This document shows, piece by piece, positions 22,785 through 35,130 of a DNA stretch of 64,000 nt. Made by a program: the position numbers and the translations under genes. Under the pieces are notes generated by a model that did not search any database, was not told the DNA's origin, and saw nothing but the letters and a program-made list of their open reading frames with translations. Origin of the DNA: Tenrec ecaudatus. Its lineage: Eukaryota > Chordata > Mammalia > Afrosoricida > Tenrecidae. The stretch covers positions 13,663,001 through 13,727,000 of the forward strand of contig NC_134546.1 in assembly GCF_050624435.1 (NCBI RefSeq), written 5' to 3'. Each line of letters starts with the position of its first letter. Within the stretch, counting starts at the first letter, position 1.

Positions 22785-22990
22785 CAATTGCCAAACCAAA
22801 CCAGGTGCCATCTAGTTTAATCTGACTCATGGGGACACCATGTGTTGGAGAGGAGACTGGCTCAAAAGCATGTTCATAGCTGTGTTCTTTAAGTATGAAA
22901 CTGCCAGGCTTTCTCCTAGGTACCTCTGGTTGGTTTGAATTAGCAATTTTTTAGTGAATTTGCTAATGCTTAACTGTTCATACCATCTAT
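22785..22990 (-). mobile_element. AfroSINE (antisense), degraded
   Basis: AGGTGCCATCTAGTTTAATC, TGACTCATGGGGACACCATG, GCCAGGCTTTCTCCTAGGTA, CCTCTGGTTGGTTTGAATTA, GCTTAACTGTTCATACCATC follow the reversed SINE order at high divergence. Confidence 0.7.
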
Positions 22991-24497
22991 GGAATGCTAT
23001 CTACTCAAAAAATGTTAGTTAATAAGATTTGAGTAATATTGGAAGGACACTGGCTACTCTGAGTGGACAATAAAAACAAATTTCAAGATAATCTGTTAAA
23101 ATCAAGCTATGAAAATGAGTGCGGGAAGCGATGCCAGTTTTCAACGTCTCGGTAAGAGTGTCATTCTCTACATAATGATTGCATTCATAACAGGCAGCAT
23201 GCCACTCGTTAAAAATATACATTTGATTTTCCCCCTGTAGTTTTCTTGTTTTATATCTATTCGTCACATCTTTCCCTACCTAGATCTAAACCCGTTAGGC
23301 TCAAATTCCGTGGCTAAATTGTAATCCATCTGCTATCCTAAATATTTGTTGGTTTTGCCCTGATCCTCCATCCTTCTGCTGCTCTGACCTCCTTTGGAAT
23401 CTGGGAACTTTCCCTTGGATGCTGTAGGATCCATCATGTTAAAGAGAGCATGACCGAACAGGACTACCATCCATCACAGAGGACAAGCAAGAGGGGAAAA
23501 GGTGGCCCGCAGAAAGCCCGAGCCCAAGTTTCACGAACAACTCTGGTTGAAGGAAAAGCTCCTGCCCTCTGAGGTCTTATTTGCAAAAATCAAATAAAAA
23601 TGTCTCCTTTGGTGAGAAAGCCCAATTTAAAATATTTTAAATAGATTTTGAAAGTGAATCTTTTCATTGAACTATGCATGCGTTGATTCCATTTTACCAA
23701 TTGTTTGTTGAGTACCTGCTTGTGTCAGGTACAATTCTGTTTCATTTTAAAAAATTGTTTATACCTTCCAGGGCCATGTCTAAGGCTAGGTATTGCATTC
23801 TCTGTGCTTGTTGAGTGAATACAAATGAAACCAACAGGGCCATGGATAAAATACAACAGTCTTTGTCAGATAACCATGCTGAGTGCCTAGAGTTCGTGAG
23901 TGATAAGACACCAAAGACAGCATATAAAACCTATTCTGATATGTAAGCACTAGCAATTAGTTCACCCAACTCTTCCTTATTTAGATTGTAGTCTCTTGTC
24001 CTCCAGAAGAGTACAAAGTGAAACCGACATCACTTAGAAAGAGGAAACGATCCAACAGAATCTGTCATGAGGACTAGAGAAATGAATGACACAAATGGGC
24101 TATTTCATTGAGAGTCAAGAAGTGTGTAGTTGATGCCCTGAGCTGACGTGACAGTGCAGGAAGTCAGTGCCAACAATCCAGCTGAACAAAGTCCGCGCTC
24201 GGCAGGATCCAAAGGTTTTCTTCTGAAGCAATTCTTACTCTATAAACGTAATCTGGAGGTGACATATGCCTCACCAATCTAACTAAAAAAACAGAAAGCA
24301 CCAAACTGTAGGAATATGAAGTTGCTATGAGTGTGAATATGTATGTGTTTGTGTGTGTGCATGCGCATTAATTTAATCTGAGTATATCAGTCTGTGGAAC
24401 TGGAAGGATTAGGAGAGGAAAACTCAGTAGGACTTGCAAAATGAGGATAGACAATAGAGGGGTGAGGATGTATTTGAAGTTCGTATCTTCCCAAAGC
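22991..24497. other. Unassigned sequence
   Basis: No gene recognised. 23690-23860 has an L2/MIR-like phrase (TTGTTTGTTGAGTACCTGCT) that is too weak to delimit. Confidence 0.4.
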
Positions 24498-24692
24498 AGG
24501 CCTGGTAGCAGAGTGGTTATTTTGGGACTGCTCATGGCAGAATCAGCAGTTCAGAATCCCCACCCACTCTTCAGAAGAAAGAGGTTTTTTTTGTTTTTTT
24601 ACTTCTTCAAAGAATGATTGTCCAGAGACCCACAAGAACAGTCCTGTCTAGTTCTAGAGGATCCCTAGGAGTTGGCTTGAAGACAGTGGGTG
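24498..24692 (+). mobile_element. AfroSINE, degraded
   Basis: CAGGCCTGGTAGCAGAGTGG at the tRNA-like start, CAGCAGTTCAGAATCCCCAC (B-box region), then CTTCAGAAGAAAGAGG and the tail TTGGCTTGAAGACAGTGGG. It carries an internal T-rich expansion. Confidence 0.72.
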
Positions 24693-25146
24693 AGATATTC
24701 CATTTCTAAGACCCTACGCTTTTAATTTATAAATTCTCCCCTGGTCAAGTCCGAAGCAAGTATCTTTGAATTTTGCTTTTTGCTCAGAACCTTATGATGC
24801 GAATCCACCACTGGGCCATGAGCTAGCCAAAAACATGGATAAGATAATGTACTCATATCAATTACCTGTCCAGTTATTTTGGTGTTTTGTAGCTGAGGGA
24901 TTTTATAAGATGCTCTGTTTTAGGATGAAGAGATATCTTAAGAAGCACACTCATCCGTGGGAACAGACTCCTCTACTTCCCTCAGAACAGGTAGCCCAGG
25001 TGTGATGAAAGAGTTTGAGTTGGGACATCTGTGTACACAGGTACCACCTGTGTCTGTGTGGAATGATATGAATCTAATTCTACAGGGAAATTCAGCTCAT
25101 TTTGCTACCACTGAATGCATTTGTGTAGTGGGGGAGGGAAAATGAC

Positions 25147-25191
<45 letters not shown>

Positions 25192-26239
25192 CACGGTACC
25201 CAGTTGCATAGAAGAGTATGTCAACTAAAATATGTTAAACCAATTTCACAGGTAATGTTAAAAAAAACAGCAACATTGACAAGTGGATAGAAATCACTCA
25301 TCTTGACAACTGATTATGTAGATGAGAAAAGATGCAGGAAGTGATCTGTCCCACAGAGGAATGGGACTGGGAATAAATCCCGTGTTGGTATAATGAATAC
25401 CATGACAGGTGGGTTGTGTGCTACATTAACTCTTTCAGAACTCACACTCCCCCCACCTCCAGCCATATGCAGAGATGCCCGGAAGGTCATGAGAGGTCCT
25501 AGGTGTTTGGGATCTCAGAAAAGTTCAAAATTTAAAACAGATCAAGCTTCTTGAAATGAGTATCATGTCCTCTTAGTTCATCTCTTCTGCTTTTTAAAAA
25601 CCCAGACCTGAGTAAGACCTAATGACTTCATTCTTGTCCACAGCCACATTTAAATATTTGCAGTGGGGGGGGGGGAAAAGCGAATATAAAGTAGATTGTT
25701 TTTCTTCAGCATATTTAGGCTAATTTTTTTTAAAAGAACCATTTCCACCCTCATCATGTTTCCCTCTGGATTCCAGCAGCAGTTTTGATTGCTTTTTTTG
25801 CATTTGCCACGTGGTATTTCCTGGACAGGGACTTATTCCTTAGGGGGTTGGGGGGGGGATCAGTAACATTCTCCCAGCAGAGGTTCTCTGTGACACTTCC
25901 AGTGTTTAGTTAATATCTGGTCCAACACCGTCCACTCATTGTGAACGCTAGGCTTCCATGAACAACATCGGACCACGTGTGCATTTACAAACGTGCGATG
26001 CGCAAGGCTTTGGCAGTCGTGCCAAATACCTCCAGGGAACGAGACATTTTCCATCTCACACTTGTCTTACAAATCAGATGTGTATGTGTGTCTAGAAAAA
26101 TATGCAGTTTGTCATCTCCTATCAATGAAATCGACTTTGAATAGTGCCTCATTCTGGTCAACTGCGAAGTTATTGTCAAGCAAAGTAAATTTTATGAGTA
26201 AAACTGAGATTTTATTTTCCATATGCCTTTACAAATGAT
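24693..26239. other. Unassigned sequence with (AT)n
   Basis: No gene recognised. Holds an (AT)n microsatellite at about 25150-25189 and G-runs at about 25666-25675 and 25849-25858. Confidence 0.45.
25150..25189. repeat. (AT)n microsatellite
   Basis: About 19 tandem AT dinucleotides, uninterrupted. Confidence 0.95.
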
Positions 26240-26490
26240 AATGAAAGGAAAACAAGGAGTGGTCAGGTCCTCTGGAAATGTACCTAGTCCCCAGCGTCTG
26301 TGATAGTTGGTGGCTGCTGCTGCAGTTCGCGGCCAGCCTGTCTTCCTCTAAAAGCTCCAACTTTGGGCCACTTGGGGAGCACCACAGCAGCACAGCAAGG
26401 ACAGATGAACTGGGCCAGTGTATGGTGTCCATTGGCTGGGAATGGAACCTAAGTCTCCCTCATAAAATGATGACTAAGAATAGTCACCAG
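26240..26490 (-). mobile_element. tRNA-Gly-like derived SINE (antisense)
   Basis: The plus strand at about 26430-26462 (TTGGCTGGGAATGGAACCTA followed by AGTCTCCCTCATA) is the reverse of a tRNA-Gly-like 3' half: GGGAGAC, GGTTCCATTCCCAGCCAA. The adjoining sequence lacks AfroSINE core motifs, so this is probably a separate tRNA-derived SINE family. Boundaries are approximate. Confidence 0.5.
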
Positions 26491-27017
26491 GAACTCAGTG
26501 GTAAATAGGAGGACACAGATCAGAAGACGCCTATACGGACTGTGCCTCAGCGCAGGCATAAGTCTTAACTTGAGGGGAGTGGCTGGCTTCAGAAATCCTG
26601 AAACTTCCTGGAAACTTTTGAAAAGTTTTGTGAATTGATATAACCTTCCCTGAGAAATGACGAGAATGGTTATATCATATCATCAAGGGGCCCAAAGCCT
26701 CAAAATATTAAGGGGCAATGAATTAGGTTAGAATTCACTTGGAAAGAATTTTAGACGGATATCCCCATACAGTTTTAGATGGACTTTAATAAACATTGTA
26801 AGCTATTTCTTGATTTACGGCATTTAATTTACCTTGAAAAAGTAGATCTACCTTTCAGGCATGGCCACAGGTGCTGAGAGGCTTGAGATAGTTGAAGCAT
26901 TTCCAGCGTAAAGAAGCCTGCACAGCAGTAGGTCACAGTGAATCAATCCCCTGTGTGTTTTCGGGTGCTCAGTTGATTCTCTGTTTGTTTGAAGGATGAT
27001 TATCACTAGTACTATAT
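26491..27017. other. Unassigned sequence
   Basis: No gene or repeat identified. Confidence 0.4.
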
Positions 27018-27100
27018 TCAGAAGAGACTTGGAAACTTTGCTCTTCAACACAAAGTATGTAAATCAAATGGAAGAGATGATTAAGTAAAAGAGTTGAACA

Positions 27101-27160
27101 GAAGATTTCCAGGGGCATATAATTAAAAAAAGGAGAAGAAGAAGAAGATTTCCAGGGGCA
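27101..27160. repeat. 17-bp exact direct repeat flanking an A-rich filler
   Basis: GAAGATTTCCAGGGGCA occurs at 27101-27117 and again at 27144-27160, separated by 26 nt of A-rich sequence (27118-27143), inside the RTE copy. Confidence 0.95.
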
Positions 27161-27329
27161 GCTCGAGATGAGAAAGTAAAGTATTATAATGAAATGCACA
27201 AAGACTTGAAATTAGGAAAACAAACTGGCAAACAATCCTTGGCGTTTCTCCAGCTGAAGAATTGGAGAAAAATTTCTAGCCTCTAGTTGCAATACCGAAA
27301 GCTTTTATGGAGAACACTTATTTATTTAA

Positions 27330-28853
27330 AATAAATCATTTTATTGGGGGCTGATACAGCTCTTAAACCATCCACACATCAGTTGTAGCAAACGCATTTG
27401 TTCATATGTTTCCACCATTATTTTGAAAACATTTTCTTTTTACATGAGCCCTTGGTATCAGCTCCTCATTTCCCCCTCCCTCCCCCACACTTCCACCCTG
27501 TGAAACCTTGATAATTATAAATTATTATGATTTTCATATCTTATATTGTCTTCTGTCTCCCTTCACCCATGTTTCTGTTGTTCATCTCCCTCAGAGGAGG
27601 GAGTGTTTCACAGTAAATCATTGTGATTGGTTTCCTCATTGTCCCTTTTCTCCCCTCTAACCTCCTCCCTCTACCTTTCCCCTAGTATCGCTACTCCCAT
27701 TACTGTTCCTGAGGGGGTTATCTGTCTTGGATTCCATGTGTCAAAAGCTCTCATCTGTACCAGTGTACATGCTCCGGTTTAGTTGAATTTGTAAGGTAAA
27801 ACTGGGGTCATGATAGTGAAGTGGAGTGGGTGTGTGTATGTGAGGAGGAAGCATTAAAGAACCAGAGGGAATGTTGTGTGTTTCATCAGTGCTATACTGC
27901 ACCCTAGCTGACTTGTCCTTTCTTCGTGACCCTCCTGTCAGGGGATGTCCAATTGTCTGTAGATGAACTTAGAGTCTCCACTCTGACCCCCTCATTCACA
28001 TCCATATGATTGTTTGTTTTGGGTCTTCTGATGCCTGATACCTAATCCCATCCACACCTTGTGATCACACAGGATGGTGTGCTTCTTACATGTGGTCTTT
28101 GTTGTTTCCCTGCTAGATGGCTGTTGGTTTAACTTCAAGCCTTCAAGACCCCAGATGCCATATCTACTAATTGCCAGGCACCATCTGCTTTCTCCACTAC
28201 ATTAGCTTATGCATCCATTTTGTCTTCAGTGATTGTGTCAGGAAGGTGAGCATCACAGAATGACAGGTTATTAGAAGAAAGTGTCTTGCATTGAGGGAAG
28301 ACTTGAGTAGAGGCTCAATGTCCATCTGCTACCTTAATACTTAACATATACATATATGTACATAGGCCTATCTCCCTATTGTTATATATTAATATATTTA
28401 CACATATACTACATGCCTAGATTTACACCTCTATAAATGTCTTTTGTCTCCTAGTTCTTTTCTCCATTTCCTTTTACTTTCCTCCTGTCCACCTATCATG
28501 TCCAACTTTCATATGGCTCTCAATTATTCCTCTGGGCTACACTGAACTTGATCAAACCCCACTAGGCATTTTATACCCCCCTCGCCATTGATTTTAGATT
28601 GCTTTTTATTCCCTTGTCATTGGATTTGTTGACTCCCCACTCCCTTTCCCCCAGCTACTCCTTTCCCATGTCTCCCCAGAACTGTTGGGCCTGTAGTTTT
28701 CTCATTGGACTGCCTATTTTATATAGATGGACATGAAAAAAACCCTATAAATAGTTTCAGGTCTGTCTGCTGACCCTTATGAATGTTTTCCAATAGGTCT
28801 GATGAGGTGCCAATCCCTGACCCCAGAGTCAGAAGTCTACTAAATTAAGTAGT
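27330..28853 (-). mobile_element. Family A retroposon (antisense), long copy
   Basis: Antisense copy of about 1.5 kb starting at its A-rich end (TTTAAAATAAATC, then ATTTTATTGGGGGCTGATAC). It runs through CAGTGTACATGCTCCGGTTT, CCACTCTGACCCCCTCATTC, CACACAGGATGGTGTGCTTC and CCAGGCACCATCTGCTTTCT, and beyond to about 28.85 kb. It sits inside an RTE, so it is younger. No open reading frame of note. Confidence 0.8.
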
Positions 28854-30310
28854 AAGCATAAGAAGAAGATGAAAGAATAGTCGCCATCACCCAAAGGAAC
28901 TGGTTGACATCCAATCTTTTTAGCAGGTTTCCTGTGAGCAAGAGAGGATGATCCTGAAGGGTGAAATCCAAGCTATACTGAAGACCTTGGCAAAAAAGCA
29001 AGGATCCCAGACTGGAAAGAATATCAAATGAGGTATTTCAACAAAGATGTAAAGTGTGAAGTGCCTACTCATATATGCCTAGTCCTGGCCAAGTGACTGG
29101 AAGCCATTCATATTTGTGCCCATTCAAAAGTAGGGTTCCAAGGAAATGAGGGAAGTGTCCAACAATTTTATTAATTAGCATATATTAAAACCATTTTACT
29201 GTGACTGAGTGAAAAATGGTTCCAAAAATACATCCAGAGGGAACTTCATCAGAAGAGGACTTGGAATGAGGAATGTTGTCTGATGGAAGTTGACTGACAG
29301 CAGAGAATATTAGAAAGATGTTTACCTCTGTCTTATTGATTTTCAGTGGCACCCAGCTTGATGGATCATCACAAATTACAGATAAAATGGCAAAGTATAA
29401 GAATATCAGAACACTTAATTGTGCTCAGGCAAAACAAGCATACAGAACAATAGATAGTTCTTTGAGCAGCACACGGGAATTTTGAATGTCTTAAAATCAG
29501 GGATGTACACTGTTGCCATGCAACTCATCTGAGCTGCCAGACTATATGAAAAGGAAGTGGCATCTGGATTGGAAGGAGGCTATCAACCTGACAGTTTAGG
29601 ATGACAATTCTTGCTTGTTGAACGTGAAGAAGACTTTAAGACTTTAACAGTAGCCATCTGTATGCAATGTAACTTAATGTAACAAACAAACCAAGTGAAA
29701 TATTCCCAGATGAACCAATGAACCACATCGTGATAAATGGAGACACCATTGAAGCTGTGCACGACTTCCCTTCACTTGGATGCCCAGTCGGGTTCCACGG
29801 AACAGCAGTGAATAAATGAAAGGACACATGGCATGGTTCAAGTCTGCCGCAGAGGACCTCTCCAACGTGTTCAAAACGAAGAAGTCACCTTAAGGACTCA
29901 GGTGTTTCTGACCTGAACTGTGGACTCTTCAGCCACGTCATCATCGTGTAGAAGCTGGACAAGGCCAAAGGAAGGAGGAGAAGGAGTCAATGCTTTAGTA
30001 TTTTGATGGTGATAAGACTATGGAAGACATAACATGGACTATCCGCTGCCTTGGAAGAAGCCAAGAATGCTCCTTAGCATCAAGGACTTTGGACATATGA
30101 TCAGGAGAGACCAGTCCTTGGAAAAAGATATCACCCTTGGGAAAGTCGAGGATCAGGGAAGCAAAGGAAGACCGTCGATGGCACAGGTTGACAAGGAGGC
30201 TCACACACAGCACAGAGTCTGAGGGTGGAGCAGGGCGGGCAGTGTGTGGTCCTGCTGTACGTAAAGTCACTACGCGTTGCAACCGACTTGAAGGCACCCC
30301 GCAACAGCGT

Positions 30311-31464
30311 ACACTTTTAATTGAGTTACCATAATGACTATAAATCACTTCAATTAACATTAACTTCTATTGTGGCAGATATAATTAAGAATAATACATA
30401 TGTGACTATTTCTGCCTTTTATAATGAGCTTTCATAGTAATCACTATTGGAACTACAGTATTAAGTATAATTACTAAGTAATCTACTAGAACACAGAATT
30501 ACTTTATAATTATATGATATTTTCCTAAGCATATAGCATGCAGTTTCTTTGGGAGTCAAGCACAATAGTGACATTTAGCAATCCATTACATAACTGATGA
30601 CATCTTCATAGTAAATGTGAGTTCACATGCAGAACTGTTAGGCATCTTAAGCTCCAAAATAAAGCCAGTCATCCAACCTTTTTGAAAAAAGAAGATTTCT
30701 TTACCTTTATTTCGGTATGCTAATTTCAAAGGGAATATTGAGTCAGCACAAACAATTTTATTTTGCTTTTGGAGTCCAAAGATAAAGCAGATGGCATGAA
30801 TTGGCTAAATTGAATATATATATTCAATAAACCAGAATGGGATTTTGAAAAAATACTTATATCTCCATTCACAGCTAATTTTTTGGCAGGTAGGTCTAAA
30901 ATCATAATAGAAGTTTTGGGATATATTTTCCAAAACTATTTTCAGCTTAATAAGATGTACTCTCTAGTAGATAAAGATCTCACATTAAAAAAAAAGAATT
31001 AAAAAATCCTTGGGAAATATGGGTGCAACAACTAGATCTGTAACTTATTTCTTAACAAGTAACTTGGTTTATAAATAGCCCCAAATATAGCAATCAATAA
31101 GACAGAAAAAAATATTGCAGCTAGCACGGTTCCAACTTTCAAAAAGTTGGAGAGCCATGAAGAATAAGAGAGGTACCTTTATTTTATAAGGCATTCAGGT
31201 GCATCTAGCACATCACAAGGAGACGGAGAAGGGAGGTTTGGGGTGAGGCAAAGCAAGAGAGGCTCCAGAACTGGAGATGATCGAGACCAGTGCAGACCGT
31301 CTCCCGCCTCTGCCACTTGGCCTGTAGGAAGCCAAGGATTTGGCATGCACTATCCCTTGGGAAGTAATGAAAGAGAGGCCTAAAGACCAGTCTCTGGCTT
31401 TACTAGCAGTCTTTCTTTACTGCTCCTAATTTAGGAGAGGATGAAGAACTTGAGGTAAACTTTA
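30311..31464. other. Unassigned A/T-rich sequence
   Basis: No gene or repeat recognised; long A/T-rich stretch of low complexity in places. Confidence 0.4.
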
Positions 31465-31489
31465 AAACAAACAAACAAACAAACAAAAA
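31465..31489 (+). repeat. (CAAA)n short microsatellite
   Basis: About five CAAA units beside an antisense AfroSINE. Confidence 0.85.
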
Positions 31490-31685
31490 TGTCACCATGG
31501 AGTCAGCTTGGACTCATGGAGATCCATGTGTGTCCTTATAGAACTGTGGCCCATGGAATTTTGAATAGCTGAGTTTTCAGAAGTACACCACCAGATTTTG
31601 CTTCCAAGGCACTGTGGGTGCGGTGGACCCACCACGATCTAAGTTAACAGCTAAGCGTGTTAACTGCTTCACCTCACAGGCACGG
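31490..31685 (-). mobile_element. AfroSINE (antisense), degraded
   Basis: GTCACCATGGAGTCAGCTTG, GACTCATGGAGATCCATGTG, GTCCTTATAGAACTGTGGCC and the reversed tRNA-like end GTGTTAACTGCTTCACCTCA are present in order. Confidence 0.75.
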
Positions 31686-32211
31686 AGAAGCTGACTATGT
31701 GGTTGCCTTCTCAAGGAAGTTACAACTACTATTTCATTTCTACTTTTTCCTTTAACTACCTCTCTTGTTTCTACTCATGTTATCCCTTCCCATTTAGCCC
31801 TAACAACAGTGTTAAATAAATATTTTAAAATTGTAATGAACTAGATTGATTCAATTATGGGTGGGTGCCTTGGGACTCTGCCTAGGTCAGGTTGACATGC
31901 ATAATTTATGCATCAGGGGATTTGTTTTGAAAGCTTGTCTATCTCAGTTTCAGAGTTCAGCAACATTGATTAATTAATTGAACATCTAGAAATGTATTTG
32001 TATCCTTTCAAGAGCAGATTGGGAACATGAGCAAGAGGTCCAACATAGCATTTCTAACAGTATATTATAAGCACAAGCATCACTTTTGAGCAGGGCTAAT
32101 AGCGGAAGCCTGTGGTCCTATGATGTCAGTTGCAAATATTCAACTTTGGTGCTGTTATAGGAGAATAGCCCTAGGTCATGGTGGTTATTAGTTGTTAGTT
32201 ATTAGTCTGGC
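31686..32211. other. Unassigned sequence
   Basis: No gene or repeat identified. Confidence 0.4.
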
Positions 32212-33035
32212 TAGACCAAGAGTTGGTTCTGAGTCATAGCAATCCTGAGTGCTGAGTGCAACAGGACTGCACACAGCCCTGGCCTGGGGCATCCTGACAA
32301 TTATTCTTCTATTGGAGCTCAGTGCAGCCTCTGTGTCAATCCATCTGGCCAAGGGTCCTCCTTTTATTTTTCATTGCTGTCCCTATACTTTGCCAAGCAT
32401 GACATCCTTCTTGAGAGACGAGCCTCCCCTGATAATATGCCCGAAGTCTTATGTGAGATGAAGTCTAGATATTTTTAAAAGAGATTTCTGACCATATTTC
32501 TTCCAAGACAGACCTGTTTGTTCTTTTGGTAGATCGTGCAGCTTTCAATATTCTTCACCAGCACCATGATTCAAATGCACCAATTCTTCTTTGGTCTTCC
32601 TCATTCCATGTCCAACTTTCACATGCATATGAGACCATGGAAAATACCATGGCTGGGGTCAGGCCCACCTTAGTCCTCAAAGGAACATCCTTGCTTTTCA
32701 ACACTTTAATGGGGTCTTGTGCACCACATGGACCCGATTAGCAATTCAATGTACCATTTTATCTCTTGACTGATTCTTCCGTGAGCATTGATTATAGATC
32801 CAAGCAATAGAAAATATTTGACAACTTCAAACTTTTCTCCTCCCATCAGTATATTTCCTATTAGTTCAGCATGGACATCTTAGTTTTATTGAGATTGAAC
32901 TATAATCCAAAATGAAGGCTGAAATCCTTCTTCTTTATCTGAAAATGCTTCAAGACCTCCTCACTAGTTTGTGCTATCTGAATATCCCAGGTTGTTCATG
33001 AGCCTCCTCCAAACCTGATGTGGTGTATTTCATTT

Positions 33036-33866
33036 TTTTTTTACTGTTTTATTAGGAGCTCATACAACTCTTATCACCATCTATGCATACATCAATTGTG
33101 TAAAGCACCCTTGTACATTCATTGCCCTCATCATTTTCAAAGCATTTGCTCTCCACTTAAACCCTTGGCATCAGGCCCTCTTTTTTCCCCCTCCCTCCTC
33201 ATTACCCCCTCCCTCATGAGCCCTTGATAACTTATAAATTATTATTTTGTCACATCTTGCCCTGTCCGATGTCTCCCTTCACCCCCTTTTCTGTTGTCCG
33301 TCCCCAGGGAGGAGGTCACATGTAGATCCTTGTAATCTTTTCCCTCTTTCCAACCCACTCACCCTCTACCCTCCCAGTATCGCCCCTCACACCCCTGGTC
33401 CTGAATGTATCATCCACCCTGGATTCCCTGTGCCTCCAGCTCCCATCTGCACCAGTGTACAACCTTGGCTTAGCCAGACTTGCTAGGTAGAATTCAGATC
33501 ATGATATTGGGCAGGAGGTGGGGGGGAGGAAGCATTTAGGAACTAAAGGAAAACTGCATTATTCATTGGTGCTACATCGCACCCTGACTGACTCATCTCC
33601 TCCCCCTAGACCCCTCTGTGAGGGGATCTCCAGTGGTGGACAAATGGGCTTTGGGTCTCCACTCTGCACTTCCCCCTTCATTCACTATGGTAAGATTTTT
33701 GTTCTGATGATGCCTTATACCTGATCCCTTTGACACCTCATGATCACATGGGCTGGTGTGCTTCTTCCATGTGGGCTTTGTTGCTTCTGAGCTAGATGGC
33801 CGCTTGATTACCTTCAAGCCTTTAAGACCCCAGATGCTATATCATTTGATAGCCAGGCACCATCAT
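33036..33866 (-). mobile_element. Family A retroposon (antisense), nested in RTE
   Basis: Starts with a T-run and TTTTATTAGGAGCTCATACA and ends in the GATGCTATATCATTTGATAG / CCAGGCACCATCA block. Contains CACCCTGGATTCCCTGTGCC and CACCAGTGTACAACCTTGGC. RTE sequence resumes immediately with GGCATACTTCTTCATACTGT. Confidence 0.85.
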
Positions 33867-33924
33867 GGCATACTTCTTCATACTGTCCTACTTTGATTAT
33901 TTGCTCTGGATACAGATTGATTTC

Positions 33925-34040
33925 TGTATATACTCAAGTATATTCCTACCCGAATATCAGCTGAGGCACCTAATTTTACCACAAAACTGCATTAAAAATG
34001 TGCTGAAGTAAACTTAGCTTATACACAAGTATCTATGGTA
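33925..34040 (+). mobile_element. Hairpin MITE, copy 3, nested in RTE
   Basis: TGTATATACTCAAGTATATT at the left and TTATACACAAGTATCTATGG at the right are inverted ends. CCCGAATATCAGCTGAGGCA and ATTAAAAATGTGCTGAAGTA are the internal landmarks. Confidence 0.87.
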
Positions 34041-34633
34041 AGTGCAGTGATAGGATACCACCCTGATGCACACCTTTCCTGATTTTAAACCATGAAACAC
34101 ACACTTGTTCTATTTGCGCAACTGCCTCCGTATCCATGTATAGGTTCTGCCTGAGCACAATGAAGTGTTTCAATCATCAATAATTATCAATACATCTTGT
34201 TTGCATGTTTGATCAAATTCAGATGGAAGACATTGATAGAATTCTTCAATTTCTGCATCATTAGCTTTAGCAGTTGGTGCATCCATTTGAATACCACTTT
34301 TATGGAATACATTTCCTTGGATTCAAATAGATACTATCCTCTCATGCTCACAGACAGAATTGTACTTCAAGATTGATCTTGAAATGCCCTGTTTGGCCAG
34401 GAACGTGATGCCATTCCTCTTGAATCAGTCATTCCTAGCAAAGCAAGCCATCTGATTTTCTGATTCAAAATGACCAACACCAGTCCATTTCAGATCACTA
34501 ATGTCTAAGATATTGATCTTTATGTGTTCCAAATCATTTTGACAACTTCCAGTTTTCCTAGATTCAAACTTTGTATATTCTAAATTTCAATAATTAATAG
34601 ATGTTTGTAGCTGTTTCTTCTAATTTTGGGTCA

Positions 34634-35130
34634 TGCCCTGTGATGGTTATATAATTTCTTGTCACCTTGATAAATAAGTCTAAGGGGAATTGGGCCTGTG
34701 AATCAGTTCACAGACTGATGATACCTCCTTGTGGGTGTGGCCTTCTCATGAGGATTCTGGAAACTTCTGCTCTTTCTCCCTGGAGTTGGAACACTCTCTC
34801 TGCTTCACCTTCCTATTGACAAGCCACACGGAGCCATGCTGATGGCATCCAGAACCCTGAAGATGTGTCCACTGCTGTTGGATCTACAAGACTATTCACC
34901 TACCTGCCTGCTGTCTTCCTACATTTTGCATCATTCATGTTCCTGCATGAGTCTGAAGAGTGATTCATGGAATAGTATCAGACTTATGAGCTATTATCAG
35001 ACTTATAGACTTGATCTGGACTGTGCTAGGATGCATTCTCAATATAAAATTGCTCTTTGATATAAAGCTCTTTCTTACACACATATGAATGTCTCTGGAT
35101 TTGTTTTTTCTAGGCCATCTGTATTAACAA
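34634..35130 (+). mobile_element. ERVL-like solo LTR, nested in RTE
   Basis: Begins TGTGATGGTTATATAATTTC and ends near GGCCATCTGTATTAACA, giving TG...CA termini. GTGGGTGTGGCCTTCTCATG and TCTTACACACATATGAATGT are LTR-like internal landmarks shared with the reverse copy at 39905-40505. The start resembles mammalian ERVL-type LTRs. No internal retroviral genes are present. A target duplication is not clear. Confidence 0.55.

Larger units (their letters stand above)
27018..30310 (+). mobile_element. RTE/BovB-like LINE, sense, split by family A
   Basis: RTE sequence from the end of the endonuclease/linker (GAAACTTTGCTCTTCAACAC, GAGTTGAACAGAAGATTTCC, TTCTCCAGCTGAAGAATTGG) is interrupted at about 27330-28853. 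It resumes with ACTGGTTGACATCCAATC and continues to the 3' end (GGACATATGATCAGGAGAGA, then GGGCGGGCAGTGTGTGGTCC, TTGCAACCGACTTGAAGGCA). Many stops; no intact RT. Confidence 0.87.
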
